The position numbers were made by a program, and so were the translations under genes. Under the pieces are notes generated by a model. It saw nothing but the letters and a program-made list of their open reading frames with translations, was not told the DNA's origin and did not search any database. From positions 1-25,791 of the IMG/VR virus record IMGVR_UViG_3300034198_008498: a stretch of 25,791 bases of DNA; one strand, 5' to 3'. Position 1 is the stretch's first letter; every line of letters begins with the position of its first letter. Below, one piece after another: positions 7,684 to 15,730 of this stretch. The stretch comes from a virus.

Positions 7684-8313
7684 ATGCCCACTCTCATTGA
7701 CAACAGGACTCGCGCTCACGCCGATCCGGTTCGCAACTTCAAGTTCCAAGTTCAACTGTTCCACCCGAACGGTGCCTTTGACAAGGGCATTGCAGAGATG
7801 GGATTCATGACCGTCGAAGGTCTGGCGATGAACACGGAAATGGTGCCCTACCGTGAAGGCGGCTGGAACACCAACCCCCACAAGTTGCCGGGCCAGACGG
7901 ACTTCGCTCCGCTCACCCTCAACGCTGGTGTGTTCCACACCAAGACCGGCATGTGGGACATCGCCAAGCGCATGTTCAGCGTGCAGTGGGGTCAGGGCGA
8001 TCTGGCCATGGGCGATGAGTACCGTTACGACATGGCCGTTCGTATCTTGGATCACCCCGTCACCATGGGGTCGCAGTCCGGTACGGGTGGCTCGGCAGAT
8101 GGTGCCATCTTGGCCTTCGTCTTCTACAACTGCTGGACGGCCAGCATTGGCTTCAATGGCCTCAATGCGCTGGATAACGCCATCCTCGTTCACCAGATGA
8201 CGGTGCATCATGAGGGCTTCGACGTGTTCTTCGGTAACACGGAGGCGAAGAATCTTGCCCATAGTTCGGGCGCAGGCGGCGCAGGCGGCGGCGGTCGTCT
8301 GCTCATGTCCTGA
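7684..8313 (+). CDS. Tail tube protein, T4 gp19-like
   Basis: A 209-residue protein with AGGAGG just upstream of its ATG. It opens with DPVRNFKFQVQL, then has FMTVEGLAMNTEMVPYREGG and KLPGQTDFAPLTLNAGVF. These match the typical gp19/injection-system tube pattern: an N-terminal F-x-V strand, a V-Y-REGG loop, and a K-LPG-x4-[LI]-T-L-x-x-G-V segment. It forms the hexameric inner tube through which DNA passes. The C-terminus carries a Gly/Ala-rich tail (AGGAGGGG), which most family members lack. It is directly downstream of the sheath, the usual partner order. Confidence 0.93.
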   Translation: MPTLIDNRTRAHADPVRNFKFQVQLFHPNGAFDKGIAEMGFMTVEGLAMNTEMVPYREGGWNTNPHKLPGQTDFAPLTLNAGVFHTKTGMWDIAKRMFSVQWGQGDLAMGDEYRYDMAVRILDHPVTMGSQSGTGGSADGAILAFVFYNCWTASIGFNGLNALDNAILVHQMTVHHEGFDVFFGNTEAKNLAHSSGAGGAGGGGRLLMS

Positions 8314-8343
8314 AGAATCCACAACTGAAACGGAGAACACACT

Positions 8344-9204
8344 GTGTCAACCACCGGAAACACCGCTGAGGCGTTTGACCTCTCGGTACTGGAAACCCCC
8401 ACGGACTCGAGCCAGAAGAAATCGCAGCAACTTGCTGCGGCAAAGGCGGCTATCGCAGGGTCCACTCCACTCATCCCCGATGCACCTAACTGCATCGTGA
8501 ACCTCCCCCGTGGTTTGTACCAAGGCGGGTCGTGGAAAACAGAAGCCGAAGTGCGTGAGTTGAACGGAGCCGATGAAGAGGCTTTGGCACGCGCTAAGGA
8601 ATCTGTCGACTTCTTCGACCTTGTCTTGGCCCACGGGGTGGTTCGGGTGGACAACATCAACCTCTCTGGCATGGCGGTTCCCGACCGTCAAGCAGCCCTT
8701 CGGGAGTTGCTGGTTGGTGAGCGGTCACAGTTGCTGTTGGCGATTCTTACCGTCACCTATGGCAACGAGAAGATTCTCAACCTCACGTGCCCGCATTGCG
8801 AGATGGAGCAGGAAGCCACCCTGCTCCTCAAGGAAGACTTCAAGCCCAAGGCTGTGGAAGATGTGCATGCTTCGACCTTTCACTACACCTCGGCCAAGGG
8901 TGATGACATCGAATACCGACTGGTCACTGGCGCAGATCAGTTGGAAGCCCTCAAGCGAAAGGGTGCCACTACTGCTGAACAGAACACTCTCATCCTGTCC
9001 CGCTGCATCACCAAGGTGAATGGCGCATTGGTCGTCAGCCCTACCGAGTTCGCTCGTAACTTGGGTATGAAGGACCGAACCGCCATGCTCACAGCAATGG
9101 TCAGCAAGCAACCCGACATCGACCTGTCGGTACAGATGGGATGTCTGGGCTGCGGGGGTGACATCATCCTCGCCCTTGGGTGGGGTGATTTGTTTCGCGC
9201 TTGA
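8344..9204 (+). CDS. Base-plate/tail-assembly protein with a zinc ribbon, T4 gp26-like
   Basis: A 286-residue protein starting at GTG with GGAG about 10 bases upstream. Residues 1-60 are polar and probably flexible. A helical region follows (about 75-140). Two CxxC pairs, C149/C152 (CPHC) and C267/C270 (CLGC), could hold one zinc ion. Between them is a strand-helix region with a TLILSRCITKVNG segment. This arrangement, and the place between tube and tape measure, resembles the T4 gp26/base-plate protein family found in T4-like phages and injection systems. The slot is also that of tail-assembly chaperones, so a chaperone role is possible. The next small gene starts one base after its stop (TGACATG), implying translational coupling. 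Confidence 0.7.
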   Translation: MSTTGNTAEAFDLSVLETPTDSSQKKSQQLAAAKAAIAGSTPLIPDAPNCIVNLPRGLYQGGSWKTEAEVRELNGADEEALARAKESVDFFDLVLAHGVVRVDNINLSGMAVPDRQAALRELLVGERSQLLLAILTVTYGNEKILNLTCPHCEMEQEATLLLKEDFKPKAVEDVHASTFHYTSAKGDDIEYRLVTGADQLEALKRKGATTAEQNTLILSRCITKVNGALVVSPTEFARNLGMKDRTAMLTAMVSKQPDIDLSVQMGCLGCGGDIILALGWGDLFRA

Positions 9205-9205
9205 C

Positions 9206-9349
9206 ATGCAGACCCTCTATCTGGAGTACGACATGCTCGCCATGACGTACAGCGGATGGGGACTGAATGAGTTGAAATCGCTGACATACCGTGAGCGCCA
9301 GTACTGGAAACGATTGAACTCTTGGAGGAGGGAGCGAAATGGAACCTAA
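9206..9349 (+). CDS. Small tail protein resembling the injection-system protein that follows the gp26-like gene
   Basis: A 47-residue protein. I chose the ATG at 9206 because it falls one base after the upstream stop and restart there is natural. The frame is also open upstream to 9158. The sequence has an aromatic N-terminal helix, then W-x-L-x-E-L-x-S-L-x-x-RER-x-x-W and a basic end. This is the pattern of short proteins (of the DUF6760 kind, from memory) encoded after the gp26-like gene in extracellular injection systems. Its end overlaps the tape-measure start by 11 bases. Because it lies in the +1 frame of the gene before it, a frameshift fusion, as known for tail-assembly chaperones, is a conceivable alternative to a separate start. 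Confidence 0.7.
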   Translation: MQTLYLEYDMLAMTYSGWGLNELKSLTYRERQYWKRLNSWRRERNGT

Positions 9350-12300
9350 TGCCGCTGGCGGCGGGGCATACGAAACCTCCTCAAGAGGAAAGGGCAATGG
9401 TCCTTCCAAGGTAGTCAACCCCGGTATCGCTTCGTTTGCCTTTGAAATTCCCGGCATCGGGGACACCACCCACAAGGTCAAGCAGTTGACTGATGCTTTG
9501 CATGGCTTCAAGTCAGCCTTGGCAGGGATGTCGTCGTCCTTCCTTTCGGGTGCCTTCACTAACATCCTGTCTCAGATCAGCCGTGCTTCGGCTACGGCCA
9601 CCCAGAATCTGAATGGTCTAGCCGCTGCGTCCCGTGGAGCAGGTGGCGGCGGCGGCGGTGGTGGCGGTGGAGGTGGAGGTGGCGGCGGTCGTTACGGGGG
9701 GTTCTCACCTAGCACCTCCTCAAACGCCGGTTTCGCCCAGAACTGGTCACGCTCCGCAGGAGGCGGCAACTCCACTGGTGGTTCCGTGGGCGGAGCCGCA
9801 GCCGCCAACATGGGGACCTCCATCGGTGGGGCGGTCAACAACATGACCAGTGGCCTCATTGAGGGCCTTCCCATCATCGGCTCCATGGCTAAAGGTGTAT
9901 TGGACTTCGCTGGTGACATGGCGATGTTCCCACTGCGATTCGCCAGAGAGCGAATCAACACCAACCGAAACGCTGCTGCGAGGATGACAGCAGACCTCAC
10001 GCCCTACCAGTGGCAGGGCGGCGGTAAGAAAGAGATGGACGCCATCCTCAGTTCCATCAAGAACATCCCCGGCAATATGAAGGGGGACGTTACTGACATC
10101 CTCAACGCTCTAACGATAGGTCGCCAAAGCGGTGCCATGGCCCCCCTTGGGGGAAACCTCGGTCAGGATAAAGCCAGCCAGTTCTACAACATGATTGGCC
10201 AATTTCAGATGATGACTCCCGGTAAGGGAGCCGGTGAAGTGGCCAAGGTAGTTGGGTCCCAGATCAGTAATACACAGGCCAACCAGACAGCGGCCTTCTA
10301 TACCGGTGGTACCTTCTCCCTGCTCAAAATGGGCGGGGGAATGAAGTCTGCGTCCGAATGGGCACAAGGCATCATGAACTGGCTGAAGAATCAGCGACCC
10401 GGCAAGGACAGAGGGAAACAATTCAACTACGGTGAATTGCTGGCGCAGAACTTCCCCGGCTCAAACATCAACGCTTGGTTCGACCAAACCGGGGTTAGCC
10501 CAGAGATGCGTGATTACTGGTGGTCGTGGGCGCTTGCCTCAACGAACACCGGCATGGGCGGAGAGAAAATCTTTGACTACATGGGCGGTAATAGCGACGC
10601 AGAGAAACTTGCGAGCAACCAAGCATGGCGAAAGGCTGCTGCCGCTACTGCTCTGACCCGCAACGAGTTCGGACTGGCTGGGCAGATGACTGGCCAGTAT
10701 GCCACGCGAGAGCGGTCGAACCAGTGGTTCAACCAAGCGATGGGCGCTGCGGTCAACCGGTTGGTCCCCGGTATGGCTAAGGGCGCTCTCGGGATGATCC
10801 AGTACATGCCCGATGAAGTCGAACAATTCCTGTGGAACATCCTTGAGTCCTCCGGCCCCCTCGGTCAAATCGTTGGTGGCGGTATCGGATGGACTGCCGC
10901 AGCATCGGCCGCCGGGCCGTTGGGTGCTGCCACCTCCGGGGGGCTACCCGGAGGTAGTGGGTCGCCAATTGTTCCTAATTCTGATGGGACTTCTTCTACA
11001 GGGGACATTGGCGATTACGGTGCTTACGGGGGTTCCAGTACTGCTGGTCTGCACCCCGATATGCGCCGAAAGGTAGACCGGATGATGCGGGATAACCCGC
11101 GTTTGAAGGTGACATCCGGCCTTCGTGACGGATACACACAAGCCAAGTTGAAAAAGAAGGGCATTGGTAACTTTGGTTCAGGCGCACCATTCATCGGTGA
11201 TTTGGGTGATAACGGGGTAAATGGCCACGGCCAGCACTCTGGTGGGTGGGCAGCAGACCTCGGACCACGTTCGGAGTATGGATGGATTGCTGCTAATGCT
11301 CATAAGTACGGCCTAGAAACTGGTGGACGCCATGGTGAGCCGTGGCACGTTCAGGCTGCTGGAACAGTTGGTGGGTTCTCCAAGCGCCGACGCCGGGGCA
11401 CGGGCGACATTGGTGACTTGGGAGGGTGGCTTAGTGACACAATTTCCTCCATTCCCATCGTTGGTACGGCGTTCGATATGGCTGGCGGGATCATGGACGG
11501 TATTGAGATGATCGCAAAGACCTTGGGAGTGATGTTCAAGGGAATCCAGACGTTGGTTGGAATGTCGACCGGTGGGGGACTTCTTGACATGGCCAATCCC
11601 GATCCTTCACAGGTAGCAGCGAAGTCTCAGCAGTACATGAGTCTCATGGGGTTGGGGTCAGGAGCAGGCGTAAAGGCGGACGTGGTCCTCCCTTACGACG
11701 CTGCGTTCGGTCGCGGATTGCCCACTCAACTAAACCTGTCTAACTCATGGCAGGGAACTTCCGGCTCTACTAGCGGCGGGGTTGGTAGCGGCGGGGTCGG
11801 TAGCGGCGGGGTCGGTAGTGGAGGCGGTGGAGGCGCATCGGGTTCAATGCCCGGGTCCGCCAACGTGCAGCGAATTCTTCAGAAGTACGCCGGGGGAACG
11901 TCGAGTGTCAACGCCAAGTCCGTCGACGCTGCTACTAGGCAGCGTATGGAGGTCGCCTTGCGTGCCGCCTCAGCAGCAGGGTTCTCTGGGGATGAACTGG
12001 TAGCCATCGTTTCACTTGCTGGGCGAGAATCAAATTTCCGCCCTGAGGCGTACAACGGAAACCTTGGTACTGGCGACAACTCGTACGGTCTGTGGCAGAT
12101 CAACACCCTCAACGGTATGTGGGAGAACATGAGAGGCCCTCTTGGCCTGACTGACAAGAATCAGTTGAAGGACCCTATGGTCAACGCCCGGGCAGCAAAG
12201 TACTTGTTCGATCAGAGCAGGACTCCGTTCTTCGCATGGGGTCCATACCGGGGAGATGCCCCTCTTCATGGCGGAGCAGAAGATTGGGTTCCGACGGTGT

Positions 12301-12521
12301 ACTCCGTGGCCAAGGCTGATGGGTACGTGGGCGACATTGGTGATCTTGGTGATTACTCGCAACGCTCGCAGATGAGCAGCAACATGACCATTCAGTTCAA
12401 CAACCAGTTCCACCTGAACACGCAGGGTATGACCGGAGGCATGGACATCGGACGCCTTGTTCCGATCATGGCTGACCGGTTGGAGGAAGAAATGCGTAAG
12501 CGGTTGGCGGTACGTAGATGA
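9339..12521 (+). CDS. Tape measure protein with M15-type peptidase and lysozyme-like transglycosylase domains
   Basis: A 1060-residue protein with GGAGGAGGG upstream of its ATG. The N-terminal 100 residues are helical, followed by a poly-Gly tract (about 101-117) and a Gly/Ser-rich linker. Hydrophobic segments occur near 168-195 and 505-535. Residues about 565-680 form an M15-like (VanY/VanX-type) zinc peptidase: H633-x2-G-x-A-x-D640 and E667-P-W-H670 match the metal and catalytic pattern. Residues about 865-990 form a lysozyme-like/SLT domain: E897 in the GRESNF motif and Y916-G-L-W-Q-I. The motif GD[IL]GD[LY]G recurs at 555, 620 (variant), 689 and 998. Tape measures set tail length and travel ahead of the DNA. 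Both enzyme domains would cut peptidoglycan during entry. The size and place after the small tail proteins support the call. Confidence 0.92.
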   Translation: MEPNAAGGGAYETSSRGKGNGPSKVVNPGIASFAFEIPGIGDTTHKVKQLTDALHGFKSALAGMSSSFLSGAFTNILSQISRASATATQNLNGLAAASRGAGGGGGGGGGGGGGGGGRYGGFSPSTSSNAGFAQNWSRSAGGGNSTGGSVGGAAAANMGTSIGGAVNNMTSGLIEGLPIIGSMAKGVLDFAGDMAMFPLRFARERINTNRNAAARMTADLTPYQWQGGGKKEMDAILSSIKNIPGNMKGDVTDILNALTIGRQSGAMAPLGGNLGQDKASQFYNMIGQFQMMTPGKGAGEVAKVVGSQISNTQANQTAAFYTGGTFSLLKMGGGMKSASEWAQGIMNWLKNQRPGKDRGKQFNYGELLAQNFPGSNINAWFDQTGVSPEMRDYWWSWALASTNTGMGGEKIFDYMGGNSDAEKLASNQAWRKAAAATALTRNEFGLAGQMTGQYATRERSNQWFNQAMGAAVNRLVPGMAKGALGMIQYMPDEVEQFLWNILESSGPLGQIVGGGIGWTAAASAAGPLGAATSGGLPGGSGSPIVPNSDGTSSTGDIGDYGAYGGSSTAGLHPDMRRKVDRMMRDNPRLKVTSGLRDGYTQAKLKKKGIGNFGSGAPFIGDLGDNGVNGHGQHSGGWAADLGPRSEYGWIAANAHKYGLETGGRHGEPWHVQAAGTVGGFSKRRRRGTGDIGDLGGWLSDTISSIPIVGTAFDMAGGIMDGIEMIAKTLGVMFKGIQTLVGMSTGGGLLDMANPDPSQVAAKSQQYMSLMGLGSGAGVKADVVLPYDAAFGRGLPTQLNLSNSWQGTSGSTSGGVGSGGVGSGGVGSGGGGGASGSMPGSANVQRILQKYAGGTSSVNAKSVDAATRQRMEVALRAASAAGFSGDELVAIVSLAGRESNFRPEAYNGNLGTGDNSYGLWQINTLNGMWENMRGPLGLTDKNQLKDPMVNARAAKYLFDQSRTPFFAWGPYRGDAPLHGGAEDWVPTVYSVAKADGYVGDIGDLGDYSQRSQMSSNMTIQFNNQFHLNTQGMTGGMDIGRLVPIMADRLEEEMRKRLAVRR
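9640..9691 (+). repeat. Poly-glycine coding tract in the tape measure
   Basis: An almost pure run of GGN codons (GGC, GGT, GGA mixed) encodes about 16 consecutive glycines. The mix of third bases suggests selection for the amino acid rather than recent slippage. It marks a flexible joint between the helical N-terminus and the rest of the protein. Confidence 0.85.
11772..11831 (+). repeat. 15-bp tandem repeat encoding a Gly-Val-Gly-Ser linker
   Basis: The unit AGCGGCGGGGT[TC]GGT occurs three times (11772, 11787, 11802) and a fourth degenerate copy follows at 11817. The second and third copies are identical. It encodes SGGVG repeats that form a linker just before the lysozyme-like domain. The near-identity suggests recent copy-number change. 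Confidence 0.9.
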
Positions 12522-14179
12522 TCAACGCCGGAAATACCAACAACTATGTGGCCTTGGTGTCTGCCCCCTATGGGTTTACCGGGGCTGCTCCTTACAACCA
12601 GTCTGATGTCCCTTCCCATTGGGCATCCAATAACGCCCTTTCACCGCAGCAACTAGAGCAGAAACTGGCGTATGAATGGCTGAACAGCCATGAGATCAGC
12701 GGAGAGGACTCAAACCCACCGTTTACGTCAGGCGCATCGGGCCGGTTGATCCCCGGACTCAATGGCGGACAACGGATCGTGCGAGGGTACATCCGCAGGG
12801 CTAATTACGAAGCCAACGATGCCACAAGTAAGAAGCGGCTCTACTTCATGTACAACCCTGAGACGATTGTCAGGGATTACGTGTCGTACTTGGACCAAGC
12901 CGCCTTGGACCCATTCAACACTGTATACGGTTCCAAGAACCTCGTCGCTCCCCCCTCGTTCATGAACTTCCGGTTCGACTTGTTCTTCGACCGGCAGGAT
13001 GAGGTGTCGCAAGACATGAACAACCCCGGAGTGTTCGCTGACTACCAGTTCTTCGATCTTGTGGTCCGCAATGTCATTCCCTCAAACCCGAATTCGGTCA
13101 GCAACCAGATTCCCGATAACGGTGTAATGATGGTGAACCCCCGTGACATCACAGTGGTGTTCAGCCCGCAACTGTCTGTGCAGGGTCGCCCCATCAACGC
13201 ACAGGTGGTCTTTGAGAAGTTCTCCAGTCGCATGACCCCTATCCGCATGCGGATCAGTCTTGAAATGCGTGTCGTCTACATCGGCCCCATGAGGGAGTTC
13301 TCCGAGTACACGATGGAAGCAGCGGTTACCAGCACTTCCGATACTGTCGCCGCTGACGACTCCGCAAACTTTACGCTTACGTACAACACTGTGGTGGCCG
13401 CTTCTGGCGCTAACTCCGGTATCGGTGCTTACACCCCGAGTGCGAATCCCCAGACTCAGTCAAATCTTGTCAATGTAGGCAACTTGGCAAATATCGGTAA
13501 CACCGCTGATGGAACCGGTGGTACCGCAAGTTCTCCTAATGGAAGGGTTCGCAGTAACGCCCTTCAATGGGCGATCAACCACGTGAAAGAGGGATACACC
13601 CTCTACGACAACAACTTCGGGTTCCGTGGTAATGGCGTGGACCCGTCGGGGTTCCTGCGCTACGCCGATTGCTCCTCACTTGTGTGGTGGGCATACCGCA
13701 GTATCGGTATGTCCGAGAGAATGGGCTGGGGGAAGAACACCCCGGGGAATGTCCAGAGCATGCTGGAAGCGATGATCAAGAACAACACCGGCTTGGTACT
13801 CCTTTCGTGGGACCCTGAATCTGCTGACCTAGCCAGAACTTGGTTCTCCGTCAAAGCCAACCGTGACAAGATGCTTCCCGGTGACCTCATCATCCGCGAT
13901 AAGCGACTTGTGCCCGGTGCGCGCACCAGTCACGTAGCGTTCTTCAACGGATGGGCGGACAACGAAGGGAATTTCTTCAATGTCTTTGATGCCGCTGGTC
14001 AATCCAAGACTCCGCAGGTGGGCCACCGTAAATCTGGACATCTCGGCTGGAACCATAGTTCACTGCTGAACTTTGAGAATGGTGCCGGTGCTACGCACAT
14101 TGTTAGGCCCATTCCGCTTGGAGCATCCTCCGTCACTACATACAGCACTAACAGTCCTTACGCAGGGATTAGGTACTGA
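12518..14179 (+). CDS. Baseplate/tube adaptor protein with a C-terminal NlpC/P60 peptidase
   Basis: A 553-residue protein overlapping the tape-measure stop (ATGA). Residues about 100-260 resemble the injection-system tube-adaptor family (Afp7-type, CIS_tube): FMYNPETI at 110-117, a FRFDLFFDR strand, then FSP and a final RISLEMRVVY strand. A Ser/Asn/Gly linker follows (about 260-345). Residues about 346-540 are an NlpC/P60 cysteine peptidase: C385 in YADCSSLVWWAY, GDLII, H472 in SHVAFF, and possibly H503 as the third residue. Such enzymes cut the D-Glu-diamino-acid bond of peptidoglycan stems. Afp7-type proteins usually carry a LysM domain instead; here a LysM-like sequence is the separate next gene. 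The domain order is seen; the exact baseplate position is inferred. Confidence 0.8.
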   Translation: MINAGNTNNYVALVSAPYGFTGAAPYNQSDVPSHWASNNALSPQQLEQKLAYEWLNSHEISGEDSNPPFTSGASGRLIPGLNGGQRIVRGYIRRANYEANDATSKKRLYFMYNPETIVRDYVSYLDQAALDPFNTVYGSKNLVAPPSFMNFRFDLFFDRQDEVSQDMNNPGVFADYQFFDLVVRNVIPSNPNSVSNQIPDNGVMMVNPRDITVVFSPQLSVQGRPINAQVVFEKFSSRMTPIRMRISLEMRVVYIGPMREFSEYTMEAAVTSTSDTVAADDSANFTLTYNTVVAASGANSGIGAYTPSANPQTQSNLVNVGNLANIGNTADGTGGTASSPNGRVRSNALQWAINHVKEGYTLYDNNFGFRGNGVDPSGFLRYADCSSLVWWAYRSIGMSERMGWGKNTPGNVQSMLEAMIKNNTGLVLLSWDPESADLARTWFSVKANRDKMLPGDLIIRDKRLVPGARTSHVAFFNGWADNEGNFFNVFDAAGQSKTPQVGHRKSGHLGWNHSSLLNFENGAGATHIVRPIPLGASSVTTYSTNSPYAGIRY

Positions 14180-14511
14180 TGATCACTCCCGATTCCCGCT
14201 ATCAAGATGCCACCAAGACCTTTACCGTGGGCCACACCTACGACGAATACGGTCGCATCTATCTGGATGGTGATGAGCCGACCCCGGTGCCGAAGACTGT
14301 CTCCCATGAGACATTGTTTCGTCTGACTACTCCCGCTCCTACCCCAGTCTCTCCTGTTACTTACATGGTCAAGGACGGTGAAGACCTGTCATTCATCGCT
14401 TGGAAACTGACCTCGGCGCATAACAATTGGTGGCGCATTGCGGAAGCCAACCCGTTCATTTGGTACCCCTTGGACCTCACCACTGGTACGGCCCTAAAGG
14501 TTCCACTCTGA
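14179..14511 (+). CDS. LysM-like baseplate protein (gp53/gpX type)
   Basis: A 110-residue protein whose ATG shares one base with the upstream stop (TGATG). The N-terminal half is Pro/Thr-rich. The C-terminal 50 residues have the LysM order: YMVKDGEDLSFIAWK, a helix with WWRIAEANP, then L-TGTALKVP. LysM proteins here, such as P2 gpX and the domain in Afp7, link tube, hub and wedge. T4 gp53 has a similar fold and is an alternative. The preceding adaptor lacks this domain, so the two genes may together replace one longer protein. The next start is two bases downstream (TGACATG). Confidence 0.8.
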   Translation: MITPDSRYQDATKTFTVGHTYDEYGRIYLDGDEPTPVPKTVSHETLFRLTTPAPTPVSPVTYMVKDGEDLSFIAWKLTSAHNNWWRIAEANPFIWYPLDLTTGTALKVPL

Positions 14512-14512
14512 C

Positions 14513-15730
14513 ATGGCTGTCAACGCCTCCTTCGATGCTCAATTTCTCAACATCCCAATCCGTTCACTGTTCATCAACGGTGATGTGTTTCCTGTCGTAA
14601 TCCGTGAGGTGACAATTGACAGGGGTCAAGGGGTCCACGACTCAGTCACGATGTCGGTGTTGATCCCCGGAGAAATGACCTTCGATGGAAATATTCGTAT
14701 CCCCTACGACGACCCGACCTCCATATCACGGACTAGGGACGTGTCGGTATCGTCCTTGACCGGGCAGGCAGTCAACTTCACCTTCGGTATTTCCCCCAGT
14801 GTGGAACAGTTCTTTGGGTACGTAATTTCAATTACCCCTGACCAGCAATTCAAGCAGGGTTTGAACTACGTGATTCAGATGGTCGGCAGCACGCTGATTA
14901 CACAGATACTGAACCGAAGGTTCTACACCAACATCACTGCTTCGCAGGTAGCCAAGAAATGCACGGATCGCTCACGTCTTGGATACCAAGGGGTTTCTAC
15001 CTCTTACAGATGGCCTGCAATCGGGGTAACCAATGACACCGACTGGACTGTCCTCAACGCCATGGCTTCTGTAAGCGGCTGCATTCTCTTGAATTGGGCA
15101 GGGGTGGTGAGGATGGTAGACCCCTTAGAACTGTTCCGTGAGTATCCGTTCACCACTCTGGTACAGAGTGATGAAATTCTGGAATCTGACCGCAAGTTGA
15201 TGGACTTCAAGCCCACGGAGCACACAATTCGACAGGTCAGTAAGGCTCCTCAGCAGTTCTACTTCTTCGATGCTGGCGGCGGAGTGGTGTCTCATATTCA
15301 GCCCACTGCCTCAAAGGCTGACCCAGTGCCTTGGTTCAAGAGTCCTGTCCGTAGCCGGGAAGAAGCCGAGGTGTATGGAAACGCCTCCGTCAGGAGCCTG
15401 TCCCGGTGGCTTCAGGATGCTTCTGCGCGTATCAAGGGAGACGCTTCGATCTACCCCGGGGTGACCGTGGATGTGAACACCGGCACACGTTCATCCAGCG
15501 CAAAGTTCAACGGTAGGTGGTTGGTAACCCACGTAAAGCATTCAATGAAGCGTGACGCTTACGATACCGAACTAACGCTCACCCGACCCGGAGCCAGTAT
15601 CCCCGCTCTGACTAAGTCGTCCTTTGAGCATTTCTGGCGTAACTCTCCGAAGGCCCGCCCCTCGCTTAGTCTTCGTAATGGCCAATGGGTGTCATCATGG
15701 GCAGACCCATTTGTGGAGGTAGCAGTCTGA
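14513..15730 (+). CDS. Baseplate hub protein, gp27/GpD-like
   Basis: A 405-residue protein. The N-terminal 120 residues are beta-rich, with FGYVISITPDQQ, as in the first hub beta-domain. The middle contains a helix-turn with QVAKKCTDRS and the WTVLNAMASVSGCILL segment. The later part has RSLSRWLQDAS, Y-PGVTVDVN, and FNGRWLVTHVKHSM ending in a Y-x-T-ELTLTRP strand. This end is very typical of late-control-D, gp27 and VgrG first domains. The trimeric hub closes the tube and carries the spike. At this length only the hub part is present, with no OB-fold or beta-helix spike visible. It starts two bases after the LysM gene and ends overlapping gp25 by one base. Confidence 0.82.
   Translation: MAVNASFDAQFLNIPIRSLFINGDVFPVVIREVTIDRGQGVHDSVTMSVLIPGEMTFDGNIRIPYDDPTSISRTRDVSVSSLTGQAVNFTFGISPSVEQFFGYVISITPDQQFKQGLNYVIQMVGSTLITQILNRRFYTNITASQVAKKCTDRSRLGYQGVSTSYRWPAIGVTNDTDWTVLNAMASVSGCILLNWAGVVRMVDPLELFREYPFTTLVQSDEILESDRKLMDFKPTEHTIRQVSKAPQQFYFFDAGGGVVSHIQPTASKADPVPWFKSPVRSREEAEVYGNASVRSLSRWLQDASARIKGDASIYPGVTVDVNTGTRSSSAKFNGRWLVTHVKHSMKRDAYDTELTLTRPGASIPALTKSSFEHFWRNSPKARPSLSLRNGQWVSSWADPFVEVAV

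Noticed and set aside
6762-7703. Long reverse-strand frame (313 codons) opposite the sheath
   Set aside because: The sheath is certain on the + strand; the reverse frame has a composition expected from its codon use and no known motif.
15685-15729. Earlier start for the gp25-like gene
   Set aside because: It overlaps the hub end by 46 bases; the ATG at 15730 has GGAGG, a TGATG junction and gives the family's usual N-terminus.
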